Origin: Gemmatimonadota bacterium
GTDB taxonomy: Bacteria > Gemmatimonadota > Gemmatimonadetes > Longimicrobiales > Gaopeijiaceae
DNA: 64,000 nt
NCBI GenBank assembly: GCA_022823365.1
Contig: JAJDXG010000030.1
Location: 1 to 64,000 of the forward strand
Direction of reading: 5' to 3'
The position numbers and the translations under genes were made by a program. The notes under the pieces are model-generated. The model made no database searches. It had not been told where the DNA came from and saw only the letters and a program-made list of their open reading frames with translations. Of this stretch, positions 46,412 through 55,633 are shown piece by piece; the first letter of the stretch is position 1; every line of letters begins with the position of its first letter.

Positions 46412-49400
46412 GCCCGGCGGTCCGCCCGAGCGTCCGCGGCGCGTTCGAGGCCGTGCGCGGTCACGTCCGAACCCGCTTCGGGATGGCGGGGATGCTGTGG
46501 GCGACCGTTCCCGTGGCCGTCACCCTGATGCTCGCGTGGTGGCTGGGCGGTGCGGCGGGGTGGCGTCAGGGAAGCGCGGCGCCGCTGATCCTGGACGGGC
46601 TCGCGATCGCCGCAGTCGCTGCCCTGGTCGCTTCGCTGCTCCGGCTCCGGCGCCGCTGGCTCGACGAAGCCAGCGTCGCCACAACCATGGAGGAAGCGGC
46701 CGGTCTGGCCCGCGGGGTAGTGCGCGGCTCGCTCGAACTCTCCCGTTCGGTTCCGCCCGGCGTATCGGCCGCGCTGGCACGCCGTGCCGAAGCGCGGGTT
46801 GCGGGGCGCCTCACGTCCCCCACGTCCGTGCTGGCCGGAAAGCTCCACCGGCGCAGCGGTCGCTGGATGCGCTTCGGGGCGGGGGCGCTGGTGGTGGCCT
46901 GCGTACCCGTGATTTCCGCGTGGGTCGCATCGCCGGAGCGGTCGCGGCTCGCGTGGTCGGGGCTCGCGACTCCCTTCGGGGTGATGGCGAGCCCGCGCTA
47001 TGCCCCTCTGGCGGTCCGGCCGGGGGACATCGAGGTCGCCCGGGGGTCGGACGTCGCCATCGAGGTCGAAACGATGGGACGACTCGAGGTTACGCTGCAT
47101 TCCCGCGCGCCCGGAGACGTACCGCGCGCCGACACGCGCCGGATGCCCGACAGCGTCGCAACGTTCCGGTTCAACGCCGTGGAAACCGCCTTCGAGTACT
47201 GGGCGTCGGCCCCTGACGGGAGCATGAGCGAGCGCTACCGGGTCACGCCGGTGGACCCGCTGTTCGTGGCGGATCTGACCCTGCAGCTTACCTTCCCTCC
47301 CCACACCGGCCGGTATGCGGAGGAGTACAGGGGATCCGCGCCCGCTCTGAGCGTTCCGGTGGGCACCCGCGTACGAGTGGAAGGGCGCGCCAGCCGCGAG
47401 CTTCAGGTGGCCAGCCTCGCGGTCGAGGAGCCGGGCGGGGCGGCTGTCGCCCTCCAGGTCGACGGCCCCCGCTTCCTTGCCGACTGGACACCGCGTGTCG
47501 GGGGCGTATACCACTGGCATCTCGTCGATGCGCGCGGCGGCGGTCCGGAGATCCCGCCCGTTCCGCTCGACATCACCCTGGTGCGCGACTCGGTGCCCGC
47601 CGTCGCCATCGTGTTTCCCGGCCGTGACACCGTTCTGCCGCTCTCGATGGAGCAGCCGCTGGTCGTTCAGGCTCAAGACGACTACGGACTCGCTTCCGTC
47701 GAGCTGGTGGCGTACCGGGTGCGGTCTCTGGGGGCACCCGAGGATCCGGTCGTGCGCAGGATGGGCATGGCCGGCACCAGGAGCGCGCTCGTGCGCCCGC
47801 TCCTGGACGTTTCCGACTGGGGGCTGCTCGCGGGCGACGTGGTTCGCTACCGGGCGCGCGTGCTCGACAACGCACCGTCGCCGCAGATCGGCGAGAGCCC
47901 GGAATACGTGCTCCGCATGCCGGAGGCTTCGGAGCTTCGCTGGCAGGCCCAGCAGATGCTCGAGGACGCGGCGGCCGAGGTCGAGTCGCTGGCTGAACAG
48001 GCGGGAGAAGCGGCCGAGGAGACCCGCGAGCTGGAGCGGCGCAATCAGGCGGAGCTCGCCGAAGAGCGCCGGAACCCTGGAAGGCAGGGCGAGGAAGAGC
48101 TGAGCTTCGAGGAGCAGGAGGAGTTGCGGCAGGCGCTCGAGGCGCAGGAGGAACTGGCCGCCGAGGTGGATTCGCTGAGGCAGGAGCTGGAGGAGGTCTC
48201 CGAGTCCATGCGCCAGGCAGGTCTGCCGGATCCCGAGTTCAGGGAGGAGATGGAGGAGCTTCAGCGACTGCTCGAGGAGATGATGCCGGAGGAGCTGCGC
48301 GAACGCATGGAAGACATGGCGCGCAACCTGGAGGAGATGGACGAAGCCGCGTCGCTGGAAGCGCTGGAGCAGCTCGCGCAGGACCAGGAGGAAATGCGCC
48401 AGCGTCTGGAGGAATCCATCGAGCGCTTCCGCCGTGCCGCAACGGAACAGGAACTGCGCGCCGCCGAGGAGGAGGCTGCGGAGTTGGCGCGCAGGGAGGA
48501 TGCGCTCGCCGACGCGATGGAGGAGGGGGACACCCTCGACCTGCGCGCGCGCCAGCAGGCCGACCTGGAGCGGCAGACCGAAGCGCTCCTGGAGCGCATG
48601 GAGGAGGCGCGCGAGCACCTCGACGACCTGGGGGAGCAACAGGCCGGAGACCGCGCCGAGACCGCGGGCGAGCGTACCGACGAAGCGCGCCGCCACATGG
48701 CCGAAGCCCGCGAGCAGGCGGAGGCGGGAGAAGCACAGTCGGCCGCGCAGGAGGCCAGAGAGGCGGCCGAGGCGCTCAGGGAAGCACAGGAGGCGCTGGC
48801 GGAGGCGCGCGCCGAGATGACGGAATCCATGGATGCCGCCGCCCGCGAGGCGCTCCGGCAGACGGCGGAGGATGCGCTCTCCCTCGCCCGCCAGCAGGCC
48901 GCGTTGCGCGAGCAGATGCGGCGCGCGAACACGGAGCAGCAGGCGGCCATGCGGGCCGATGAGGCGTCGCTTCTGCGTGGCGTGCGCAACATGGCCGAGA
49001 ACCTGAGCGCCGGATCGCGCGCCTCCGGCCAGGTCGATCGCGCGGTCAGCACTGCCATCGGCGAAGCCATGGAAGCCATCACCGAGACGCTGGAGGCGCT
49101 CGACAGCCGGCGCGGGTCGACGCCGTCTCCGACCGCGACCGCCGAGGCGGCGGTCCGCGCGCTCAACCAGGTTGCGCTCCAGGCCATCGCAGGCGCCGGG
49201 CAGTCAGGGCAGGATGCGGCCTCGGGCGGAGCCGGAGAGATGCAGGAGATGCTCGAGGCGATCGCCCAGCGACAGGGTGATCTGATCCTGCAGACCGAGG
49301 AACTCATGCCAATGCAGCTGGGCGAGCAGGCGCTCGCCAGGCAGATGCAGCAGCTCTCGCAGGGTCAGGAGGCGGTGGCCGGCGAGCTCGGTGATCTGGC

Positions 49401-49788
49401 GCAGCAGCCGAACTCCGAAGAGCAGGCGCTCGGGGATCTTGATGAGCTTGCGCAGGAGGCGGCCGCCCTGGCCGAGGAACTCGCGATGGAACGCCTGCGT
49501 GCGGAAACCATCGAACGCCAGGAGCAACTCTTCCAGCGCTTGCTGGACGCCGGGCGAAGCCTCGAGCGGGACGAGGAGTCGGAGGAGCGGGAATCCGAGG
49601 TTCCCGGAGAATTCGAGCGAAACGTCGTAGGGCCTCTTTCGGAAGAGGACCTTAACGCGCTCCGGTTCGAGCTTCCCCCCGCGGATGTGCTGGGTCGCCT
49701 GCCCCCGGCACAGAGGCGCCTGGTGATCGAGTACTTCGAGCGCCTCAACCAGGCTGCCACCACCGTGCCCCCGGGAGGCGGGTCGTGA
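46408..49788 (+). CDS. Large DUF4175-like membrane protein with an extended coiled coil
   Basis: 1126 residues. Three membrane helices are visible near the N-terminus (about 29-46, 60-80 and 152-170). A periplasmic beta-rich part follows (about 190-500), with Ig-like blocks such as YRVTPVDPLFVADLTLQLTFPP. From about 510 to 1075 the chain is almost pure Glu/Gln/Ala/Arg/Leu/Met helix, a long coiled coil. The layout is that of DUF4175 proteins, whose function is not known. It has 4-bp overlaps with the genes on both sides, which implies equal synthesis of the four proteins. Confidence 0.82.
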   Translation: MSPAVRPSVRGAFEAVRGHVRTRFGMAGMLWATVPVAVTLMLAWWLGGAAGWRQGSAAPLILDGLAIAAVAALVASLLRLRRRWLDEASVATTMEEAAGLARGVVRGSLELSRSVPPGVSAALARRAEARVAGRLTSPTSVLAGKLHRRSGRWMRFGAGALVVACVPVISAWVASPERSRLAWSGLATPFGVMASPRYAPLAVRPGDIEVARGSDVAIEVETMGRLEVTLHSRAPGDVPRADTRRMPDSVATFRFNAVETAFEYWASAPDGSMSERYRVTPVDPLFVADLTLQLTFPPHTGRYAEEYRGSAPALSVPVGTRVRVEGRASRELQVASLAVEEPGGAAVALQVDGPRFLADWTPRVGGVYHWHLVDARGGGPEIPPVPLDITLVRDSVPAVAIVFPGRDTVLPLSMEQPLVVQAQDDYGLASVELVAYRVRSLGAPEDPVVRRMGMAGTRSALVRPLLDVSDWGLLAGDVVRYRARVLDNAPSPQIGESPEYVLRMPEASELRWQAQQMLEDAAAEVESLAEQAGEAAEETRELERRNQAELAEERRNPGRQGEEELSFEEQEELRQALEAQEELAAEVDSLRQELEEVSESMRQAGLPDPEFREEMEELQRLLEEMMPEELRERMEDMARNLEEMDEAASLEALEQLAQDQEEMRQRLEESIERFRRAATEQELRAAEEEAAELARREDALADAMEEGDTLDLRARQQADLERQTEALLERMEEAREHLDDLGEQQAGDRAETAGERTDEARRHMAEAREQAEAGEAQSAAQEAREAAEALREAQEALAEARAEMTESMDAAAREALRQTAEDALSLARQQAALREQMRRANTEQQAAMRADEASLLRGVRNMAENLSAGSRASGQVDRAVSTAIGEAMEAITETLEALDSRRGSTPSPTATAEAAVRALNQVALQAIAGAGQSGQDAASGGAGEMQEMLEAIAQRQGDLILQTEELMPMQLGEQALARQMQQLSQGQEAVAGELGDLAQQPNSEEQALGDLDELAQEAAALAEELAMERLRAETIERQEQLFQRLLDAGRSLERDEESEERESEVPGEFERNVVGPLSEEDLNALRFELPPADVLGRLPPAQRRLVIEYFERLNQAATTVPPGGGS

Positions 49789-51569
49789 ACGACGGCACCC
49801 GGCGGACGCTGTCGGCAGTTCCCTGGCTCGCGATCAGCGCGGCGCTTGCGCTCGCACCTGCCACGGCGGACGGCCAGTTGTCCTCGAGCGAGGAATCCCG
49901 GCTGCTGCGCGAGGCTGCGCGCGCCGAGTCGGCGGGAGATTACGCCGCCTCGGTCGAGATCCTCACCTCGCTGCTGGCGGAGCGGCCTGCTTCCTCGGGA
50001 GCCATCTTCGCCCTGGAGCGCGTGCTGCGGGCACAGGACCGGGTGTCGCAGGTTCTGGATCCCATCGACGCGTTCCTGGCGGTCGACCCCGTGTCCACGG
50101 GCCCCCGCTACCTCAAGCTGAGGATTCTCCTGGAGGTCGATTCCCTGGCTGAACTGCGTTCCGCGGCGCAGTCCTGGATCGCGCAGAACCCGGCCTCGCC
50201 GGATTCCTATCGCGAAGTCGCGCGAGTGTACGAACGGGCGTTCGGGGGCGAGGAAGCCCTCTCCGTGCTTCGGCGGGGGCAGAGCCGCGCGGGTGGTGGA
50301 GTCCTCGCCGTCGAAGCCGGAGATGTCCTGCTTCGCCTCGATCGTCCGTTGGAGGCCATGATGGAGTGGGCGCGCGCCCTCGACGGCCCGGACGCCCAGG
50401 CGCCCGGGGCCCTGAGGCGGATGGTGCGCACCGGCGGGGAGCATCCCGGGTTGGCACCCGCGGTGGTTCGCGAGCTGGCGGCGGAAGGTGCGTCCGAAAC
50501 GCGCAGGCGGGCGGCCATCGAGATCGCGCTCGAAGCTCGCCTGCAGCCGGAGGCGCTGAGTCTTGCGGAGGAGGTTGCGGGAGATCTTCCCGAGCGTGAG
50601 CGCGAGGGCTTCCTGAACGCAGTGCTGCGGCTCGCCGAGGAAAAGGACGCCGATCAGCTCGCGCTGTGGACGCTGCAGCAGTTGCGCCGGGAGACTCCCA
50701 GGGGTTCACGAGCGCGCACGCTGGATCGACAGATCGCAGTCACCTCGCTCGTGGCCGGCGATACCGTGCGCGCGCTGGAGGCCAGGGAGCGGTACGCCCG
50801 CGGACTGCCCGAGCGCTCGCCGGAGCGGCGGCGGGCTCTCGCCGAGATGATTCGACTGGAGACGGCGACCGGCGCTCCCCTTGCGCTGCTCGACCGCTTC
50901 GCGGCCTTCCGCGAGGAGTTTCCGAACGCACCCGAAGCCGATCCGCTGGCAGTGGCGCTTTCGGCACGCTTCCGCGAGAACGGCGACCTGGAAACCGCGG
51001 CGTTCGTGCTGGAAGGGGTTCAGGGTCCGCTGAGCGCCCAGGAGCGTGCGTGGCTGGCGCTCGAGGCAGGCAACCGGGAGAGCGCGCGGATCAACCTGAT
51101 GCTCGCCGCTGGCGGACTGCCCGCAACCGAGGCCACGGCGATCGTGCAGTTGATCGGCATCCTGGACCGGGTCGGCGAGCAAGCGGCCGCGCTGGCGGGC
51201 AGGGTGTCCATCGCGCGCCACAGGGAGGGCGCGGGTGCGGCGTTCCCGCTGGTGAACGATGCGGTGCACGCCCTGCCCCCCGACGACCAGCCGCCCCTCC
51301 TCGCCATGGCCGCCCGCATCGCCGACGAAATCGACCAGCAGGGCGAGGCGGCGCGCCTGCGCGAATCTCTGGCCGCCACCTTTCCGGAGTCGAGCGAGGC
51401 GCCGGAGGCCATCCTGCATCTGGCGCGCTACCGGGCGGCCACCCCCACCGGCGTGCCGGCCGCCATCGAGCTGCTCGAGGAGCTCATTCTGGCCCGTCCC
51501 AACAGCGCGGTCGTACCGGTGGCCCGCCGCGAACTGGAACGCCTGAGGGCGTCCGGAGGTGCATCGTGA
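49785..51569 (+). CDS. Exported TPR-like helical repeat protein
   Basis: 594 residues. A cleavable signal peptide is likely (LAISAALALAPATADGQ, residues about 15-31). The rest is all-helical, with repeated helix pairs of about 34 residues such as LLREAARAESAGDYAASVEILTSLLAERP and VILERGREA-like stretches; TPR-type spacing is clear in the first 150 residues and degenerate later. No catalytic motif is seen. Such proteins usually act as periplasmic scaffolds. It is coupled by GTGA to DUF4175 before it and to the GATase-like gene after it. Confidence 0.75.
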   Translation: MNDGTRRTLSAVPWLAISAALALAPATADGQLSSSEESRLLREAARAESAGDYAASVEILTSLLAERPASSGAIFALERVLRAQDRVSQVLDPIDAFLAVDPVSTGPRYLKLRILLEVDSLAELRSAAQSWIAQNPASPDSYREVARVYERAFGGEEALSVLRRGQSRAGGGVLAVEAGDVLLRLDRPLEAMMEWARALDGPDAQAPGALRRMVRTGGEHPGLAPAVVRELAAEGASETRRRAAIEIALEARLQPEALSLAEEVAGDLPEREREGFLNAVLRLAEEKDADQLALWTLQQLRRETPRGSRARTLDRQIAVTSLVAGDTVRALEARERYARGLPERSPERRRALAEMIRLETATGAPLALLDRFAAFREEFPNAPEADPLAVALSARFRENGDLETAAFVLEGVQGPLSAQERAWLALEAGNRESARINLMLAAGGLPATEATAIVQLIGILDRVGEQAAALAGRVSIARHREGAGAAFPLVNDAVHALPPDDQPPLLAMAARIADEIDQQGEAARLRESLAATFPESSEAPEAILHLARYRAATPTGVPAAIELLEELILARPNSAVVPVARRELERLRASGGAS

Positions 51570-52849
51570 ACGCTTCTTGCCGGTCGAGAGCCGGGCGGTG
51601 CTTCGCCCGGACGACACTGCTCACGGCGTTGTTGCTGGCGCCGGCAGCCCTGCGGGCCCAGCATCTGCTGGTGCCGATGGACCAGGGTCAGGACGATCAC
51701 CTGAAAGCCTACGGCCTCACCTACTGGAGCCTCGAGCGGGGCGCGACCGCGGAGTGGCTGCTCAACTACCGGGACGGCGCCTTCCTCTTGCCGGACAGGC
51801 AGGACGTTCGTCGGGAAGCAGCGTTTCGCGGCGTCAGCATCGAGCCGGTGAGCGCCGCCGACGTAGCGGCCATCCGCGCGCTGATCGCGCGCTCCAACAT
51901 GGAGTCGGTGATCCTCGAGAAGGCGCCCAGCGTGGCAATCTACACGCCCGCCAACACTACGCCCTGGGACGACGCCGTAACGATGGCGCTCGAATATGCG
52001 GGCATCACCTACGACAAGGTCTGGGATCCGGAGGTCCTGAACGGGGATCTGGAAAACTACGAATGGCTCCATCTCCACCACGAGGACTTCACGGGCCAGT
52101 ACTCCAAGTTCTTCATCACCTACGCGGGAGCTCCCTGGCTGCAGGAGGAGGTGGCCCGCAACCAGGAGGTGGCGGCCGCGTTCGGGTATCCGCACGTGCC
52201 CGCGCTCAAGAAGGCGGTTGCGAGCGTGATTCTGGACTACGTCGAGGCAGGCGGTTTCCTCTTTGCCATGTGCTCGGCAACCGAGACGCTCGGCCTGGCG
52301 CTGGCGGCCCGGGAGGCCGACATCGCGGCGGCGTTCGCCGACGGCACTCCGCCCGCCCTCGACGCCTCGGCACACATGCAGTGGGGCCGGGCGCTGGGGT
52401 TCCAGAACGCCGAAGTGCAGCTCTCTCCGTCGGTCAACGCGTTCAGCGACATCGACGGTCATCAGGTGAACACCCCGTGGCGCGAGGAACTGGGAACGTT
52501 CACGCTCTTCGAGTTCTCGGCCAAGCTGGATCCCGTGCCGTCGATGCTGACGCAGAGCCATGAGGACGTGCTCTCCGACTTCTACGGGCTCACCACGTCC
52601 TTCCGCCTGGACCGCATCAAGCCGGGCGCCATCGTCCTCGCGCAGGAGGGCGGATGGGCCAAGTACATCCACGGAAACCGGGGCGAGGGCACGTGGACTT
52701 TCTACGGCGGGCACGACCCGGAAGACCCCGAGCACCAGATCGGCGATCCCCCCACGGATCTCTCGCTGCACGCCAATTCGAGCGGCTACCGCCTGATCCT
52801 GAACAACGTCCTCTTCCCGGCGGCTCGCAAGAAGCAGCGCAAGACATAG
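51566..52849 (+). CDS. Exported GATase-like protein (often labelled asparagine synthetase B)
   Basis: 427 residues from GTG 51566, overlapping the previous stop. A signal peptide ends near AALRAQ (about 32). The mature start HLLVPMDQGQDDHLKAYGLTYWSLERGATAEWLLNYRDG matches a family that databases sometimes name asparagine synthetase B. Neither the N-terminal Cys of a glutamine-hydrolysing domain nor an ATP pyrophosphatase P-loop exists, so that name is misleading. The segment from about 125 on (VAIYTPANTTPWDDAVTMALEYAGITYDKVWD) and GGFLFAMCSATETLGLAL, with Cys236 at a nucleophile-elbow position, suggests a class I amidotransferase-like fold. Function is unknown. Confidence 0.72.
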   Translation: MNASCRSRAGRCFARTTLLTALLLAPAALRAQHLLVPMDQGQDDHLKAYGLTYWSLERGATAEWLLNYRDGAFLLPDRQDVRREAAFRGVSIEPVSAADVAAIRALIARSNMESVILEKAPSVAIYTPANTTPWDDAVTMALEYAGITYDKVWDPEVLNGDLENYEWLHLHHEDFTGQYSKFFITYAGAPWLQEEVARNQEVAAAFGYPHVPALKKAVASVILDYVEAGGFLFAMCSATETLGLALAAREADIAAAFADGTPPALDASAHMQWGRALGFQNAEVQLSPSVNAFSDIDGHQVNTPWREELGTFTLFEFSAKLDPVPSMLTQSHEDVLSDFYGLTTSFRLDRIKPGAIVLAQEGGWAKYIHGNRGEGTWTFYGGHDPEDPEHQIGDPPTDLSLHANSSGYRLILNNVLFPAARKKQRKT

Positions 52850-52855
52850 CAGCCC

Positions 52856-55504
52856 TTGGATAACGCGGGTGGCAGGGAAGATGAACCTACCGGCCTCCGC
52901 TCCGTGACCCCCGGGCGGTCTCGTCCCCGGCCCGATCTCGTCCTTGCTCCCGAGGCGGCGGGCCGCATGCGCGAGCAGGTCGCGCGCGCGGGCGGGCGCG
53001 AGGTCAGCTTTCTGGCCACCGTGACCCCCGAGCGCGTCATCGTTGACCCGCGCACTGTGGCCAGGGGCAATCGAGCCGCCGTGCTCGCCGCCGCCAATGA
53101 CGCGCGCACCGGCGAGATCATGCTGCACAACCACCCCTCGGGGGTGCTGGAGCCCTCCGACGCGGACCTCCACGTGGCCGGCCAGCTCTACGAGCAGGGC
53201 GTCGGCAGCGCCATCGTCGACAACCTGGTGCGGGCGATATACGTGGTGGTGGAGCCGCCGCCGCCGTCGTCGCGCGAACCCCTGGACATCCCCGAACTGG
53301 AGGCGGTGGCCGCCCCGGGCGGCGCCCTGTCGCGCCTGCACGGGCGCTATGAGGATCGTCCGGGCCAGCGCGCCATGCTGGCGGAGGTGGCGCGAGCATA
53401 CAACCAGGGAGGGGTGACCCTGGTGGAGGCCGGCACCGGCACCGGCAAGTCGGTCGCCTATCTGCTGCCCGCGGCCCGCTGGGCGATCCGCAACAAGGAA
53501 CGCACGATCGTCTCCACCAACACCATCAACCTGCAGGAACAACTCGTCGCCAAGGATCTTCCCCTCGTGCGCGAGCTTCTGGGAGAGGACTTCCGCTGGG
53601 CGCTGATGAAGGGCCGGGGGAACTACATCTCCATCCGCCGCGCGCATCTGGCGGCGGAAGGCGCGGCCACCCTCTTCGAGGAAGACCGCACCCGCGAAGT
53701 CAACGGGCTGCTCGACTGGATCGCCGCGACGGAGGACGGATCGCTCGCAGACCTGGCGACCGCCCCGTCCCGCGAGGTATGGGAGGAAGTGCAGTCCGAC
53801 TCCGACATCTGCCTGCACACCCGGTGTCCGCACTTCCAGTCCTGCTTCTACCAGCGCTCGCGCCGGGTTGCGGCATCGGCCGACGTGCTGGTGGTGAACC
53901 ACCACCTGCTCTTCTCCGACCTCTCCCTGCGCATCGTCACCGACAACTTCACCCAGTCCGCGGCGCTGCCGGCGTACCGGCGACTGATTCTCGACGAAGC
54001 GCACAACGTCGAAGACGCCGCCACCAGCCACCTGGGTGCAAGCCTGAGCCGAAAAGGGCTGAGCGCCACGCTGACCCGCCTGGAGCGCGTGGCGGGCGTG
54101 GTGCGCCGCAAACTCACCGGCCTGCCCGCGGCTACGGGAGATGGCGTGCAGCCGGAGGGCTCCCTGCCAGGTCCCGCCGCGAAACCGCTTCTGGACCGCC
54201 TCGGGGACCGGGTGCTCCCATCGCTCACGCGAGCGCGCGCGGCATTCAGGGCCTTCTTCGAGATCCTCGACGAGATGGCGGCCCTGCCCGGAGGGGTGCG
54301 CGTCAGGCTGGGTTCCGAGCAGCTCCCCGAACCGATCGACCGGGCACGCGTCCATGAGAACTTCAGCGCGCTGCTGGACGCGCTCGCCGGGCTGGCGCGC
54401 GAAGTATCCGAACTGTCCCTGCGGATCGAGCTCACCGACGAGTGGCGTGAACCGCTGGAGGGAAGGATCCTCGACCTGCGCAGCATCGAGCGCCGCCTGA
54501 CCAACGCATCGCGGAGCCTGCGCCTCGTCCTGGATCCGGCGGAGGACGGACAGCGATACGTTCGCTGGGTGGAGCAGAGAAGTGCCCGGCGCGGCAAACG
54601 GCGCAACCTGCACCTCGCCGCCGCGCCCATCGAGCTGGACGAACTGCTCAGAGAACAGTTGTTCGAGCGGGTTCGCACGACCGTGCTTACCTCCGCGACC
54701 TTGACCACGCGCCAGGACTTCAGCTTTCTGCGAAGGCGCCTCGGGCTCGCGCGCGGACCCGGGGATGAGGGCGCCCTGAAGGTCGCTGAAGCACGCATCG
54801 ACTCTCCTTTCGACTTCGGTGCGCAGACCCTGCTCTGCGTCCCGTCGGATCTGCCCCGGCCATCGTTCGGAAGTGCGGCGGGGAGCGGCTCCTTCGATCG
54901 TGCCACGGCCCGCGCCGTGGCCGCGCTCGCCGACATCTCCCAGGGTGGACTGTTCGCCCTCTTCACCTCGCATCGGGCTCTGCGTGCGGTGGCGGAAGCT
55001 CTTCGGGCGGGGGGAGCGGGATCCTGGCCGCTGCTCGTGCACGGCGAGGATGACAGATCCCGGCTCCTGGCCCGCTTTGTCGAGGCGGGCAACGCCATCC
55101 TGCTGGGCACCTCATCCTTCTGGGAGGGAGTGGACGTGCCCGGCCGCCCCCTGCGCGCGCTGCTCATCCAGAAGCTTCCGTTCAGCGTCCCCACGGATCC
55201 CGTGGTCGAGGCACGCATGGAAGCCATCGAGGCGGCCGGAGAGAACCCCTTCCAGGAGCTCATGCTGCCACAGGCAGCGCTGCGCCTGCGCCAGGGATTC
55301 GGTCGCCTGGTGCGCTCGCGCCGGGACCGGGGCGCCGTGGTCCTTCTCGACTCCCGGATCGTCAAGTACCGATATGGCCGCTACCTGCTCGAGTCCCTCC
55401 CCCCGGCACCGCTCGCCCACGGGCCCTGGCGCCGCGTAGAGGAGTCCCTGCGAGCATTCTACGAGCCCGCCGGTAAACCGCAGGCCGCGCGGCAGACCGG
55501 ATAG
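52856..55504 (+). CDS. Fusion of a JAMM/JAB metalloprotease-like domain with a DinG/XPD-type helicase
   Basis: 882 residues from TTG 52856; GTG 52904 is an alternative. Residues about 28-135 form a JAB domain with the full JAMM signature: Glu49, then HNH (91-93), Ser101 and Asp104, exactly H-x-H-x7-S-x2-D. Residues about 160-880 are a superfamily 2 helicase of the DinG family: Walker A GTGTGKS (193-199), DEAH in LILDEAHNVED, and SSFWEGVDVPG with a C-terminal helicase lobe. The Fe-S cysteines C319, C324 and C330 have the DinG spacing, but the first position, in KGRGNYIS, is Ser259. It sits 6 bp after the GATase-like gene. Cellular role is unknown; DNA repair or replication is a reasonable guess. 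Confidence 0.85.
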   Translation: MDNAGGREDEPTGLRSVTPGRSRPRPDLVLAPEAAGRMREQVARAGGREVSFLATVTPERVIVDPRTVARGNRAAVLAAANDARTGEIMLHNHPSGVLEPSDADLHVAGQLYEQGVGSAIVDNLVRAIYVVVEPPPPSSREPLDIPELEAVAAPGGALSRLHGRYEDRPGQRAMLAEVARAYNQGGVTLVEAGTGTGKSVAYLLPAARWAIRNKERTIVSTNTINLQEQLVAKDLPLVRELLGEDFRWALMKGRGNYISIRRAHLAAEGAATLFEEDRTREVNGLLDWIAATEDGSLADLATAPSREVWEEVQSDSDICLHTRCPHFQSCFYQRSRRVAASADVLVVNHHLLFSDLSLRIVTDNFTQSAALPAYRRLILDEAHNVEDAATSHLGASLSRKGLSATLTRLERVAGVVRRKLTGLPAATGDGVQPEGSLPGPAAKPLLDRLGDRVLPSLTRARAAFRAFFEILDEMAALPGGVRVRLGSEQLPEPIDRARVHENFSALLDALAGLAREVSELSLRIELTDEWREPLEGRILDLRSIERRLTNASRSLRLVLDPAEDGQRYVRWVEQRSARRGKRRNLHLAAAPIELDELLREQLFERVRTTVLTSATLTTRQDFSFLRRRLGLARGPGDEGALKVAEARIDSPFDFGAQTLLCVPSDLPRPSFGSAAGSGSFDRATARAVAALADISQGGLFALFTSHRALRAVAEALRAGGAGSWPLLVHGEDDRSRLLARFVEAGNAILLGTSSFWEGVDVPGRPLRALLIQKLPFSVPTDPVVEARMEAIEAAGENPFQELMLPQAALRLRQGFGRLVRSRRDRGAVVLLDSRIVKYRYGRYLLESLPPAPLAHGPWRRVEESLRAFYEPAGKPQAARQTG

Positions 55505-55530
55505 GCAAGAGCCGGGACGCGGTCGGCAGC

Positions 55531-55558
55531 TTGTCCCCCGCGACCAACGGGGTACATT
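55531..55558 (+). promoter_or_regulatory. Candidate promoter before the small membrane protein
   Basis: TTGTCC (55531-55536) and TACATT (55553-55558) are 16 bp apart, each with 4 of 6 matches, in the 129-bp gap after the helicase gene. Weak pattern evidence only. Confidence 0.28.
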
Positions 55559-55633
55559 ACCAGCGTTCACGGTCTTTCCTTCACGCGACGGAGGTTCTGC
55601 CTCTGCGCGGCACCCGAATCGGGCTCGGATTCC

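Noticed and set aside
51566-52849. Asparagine synthetase B
   Set aside because: It has no nucleophile Cys2, no ATP pyrophosphatase motif and a signal peptide; the name seems to be a propagated database label.
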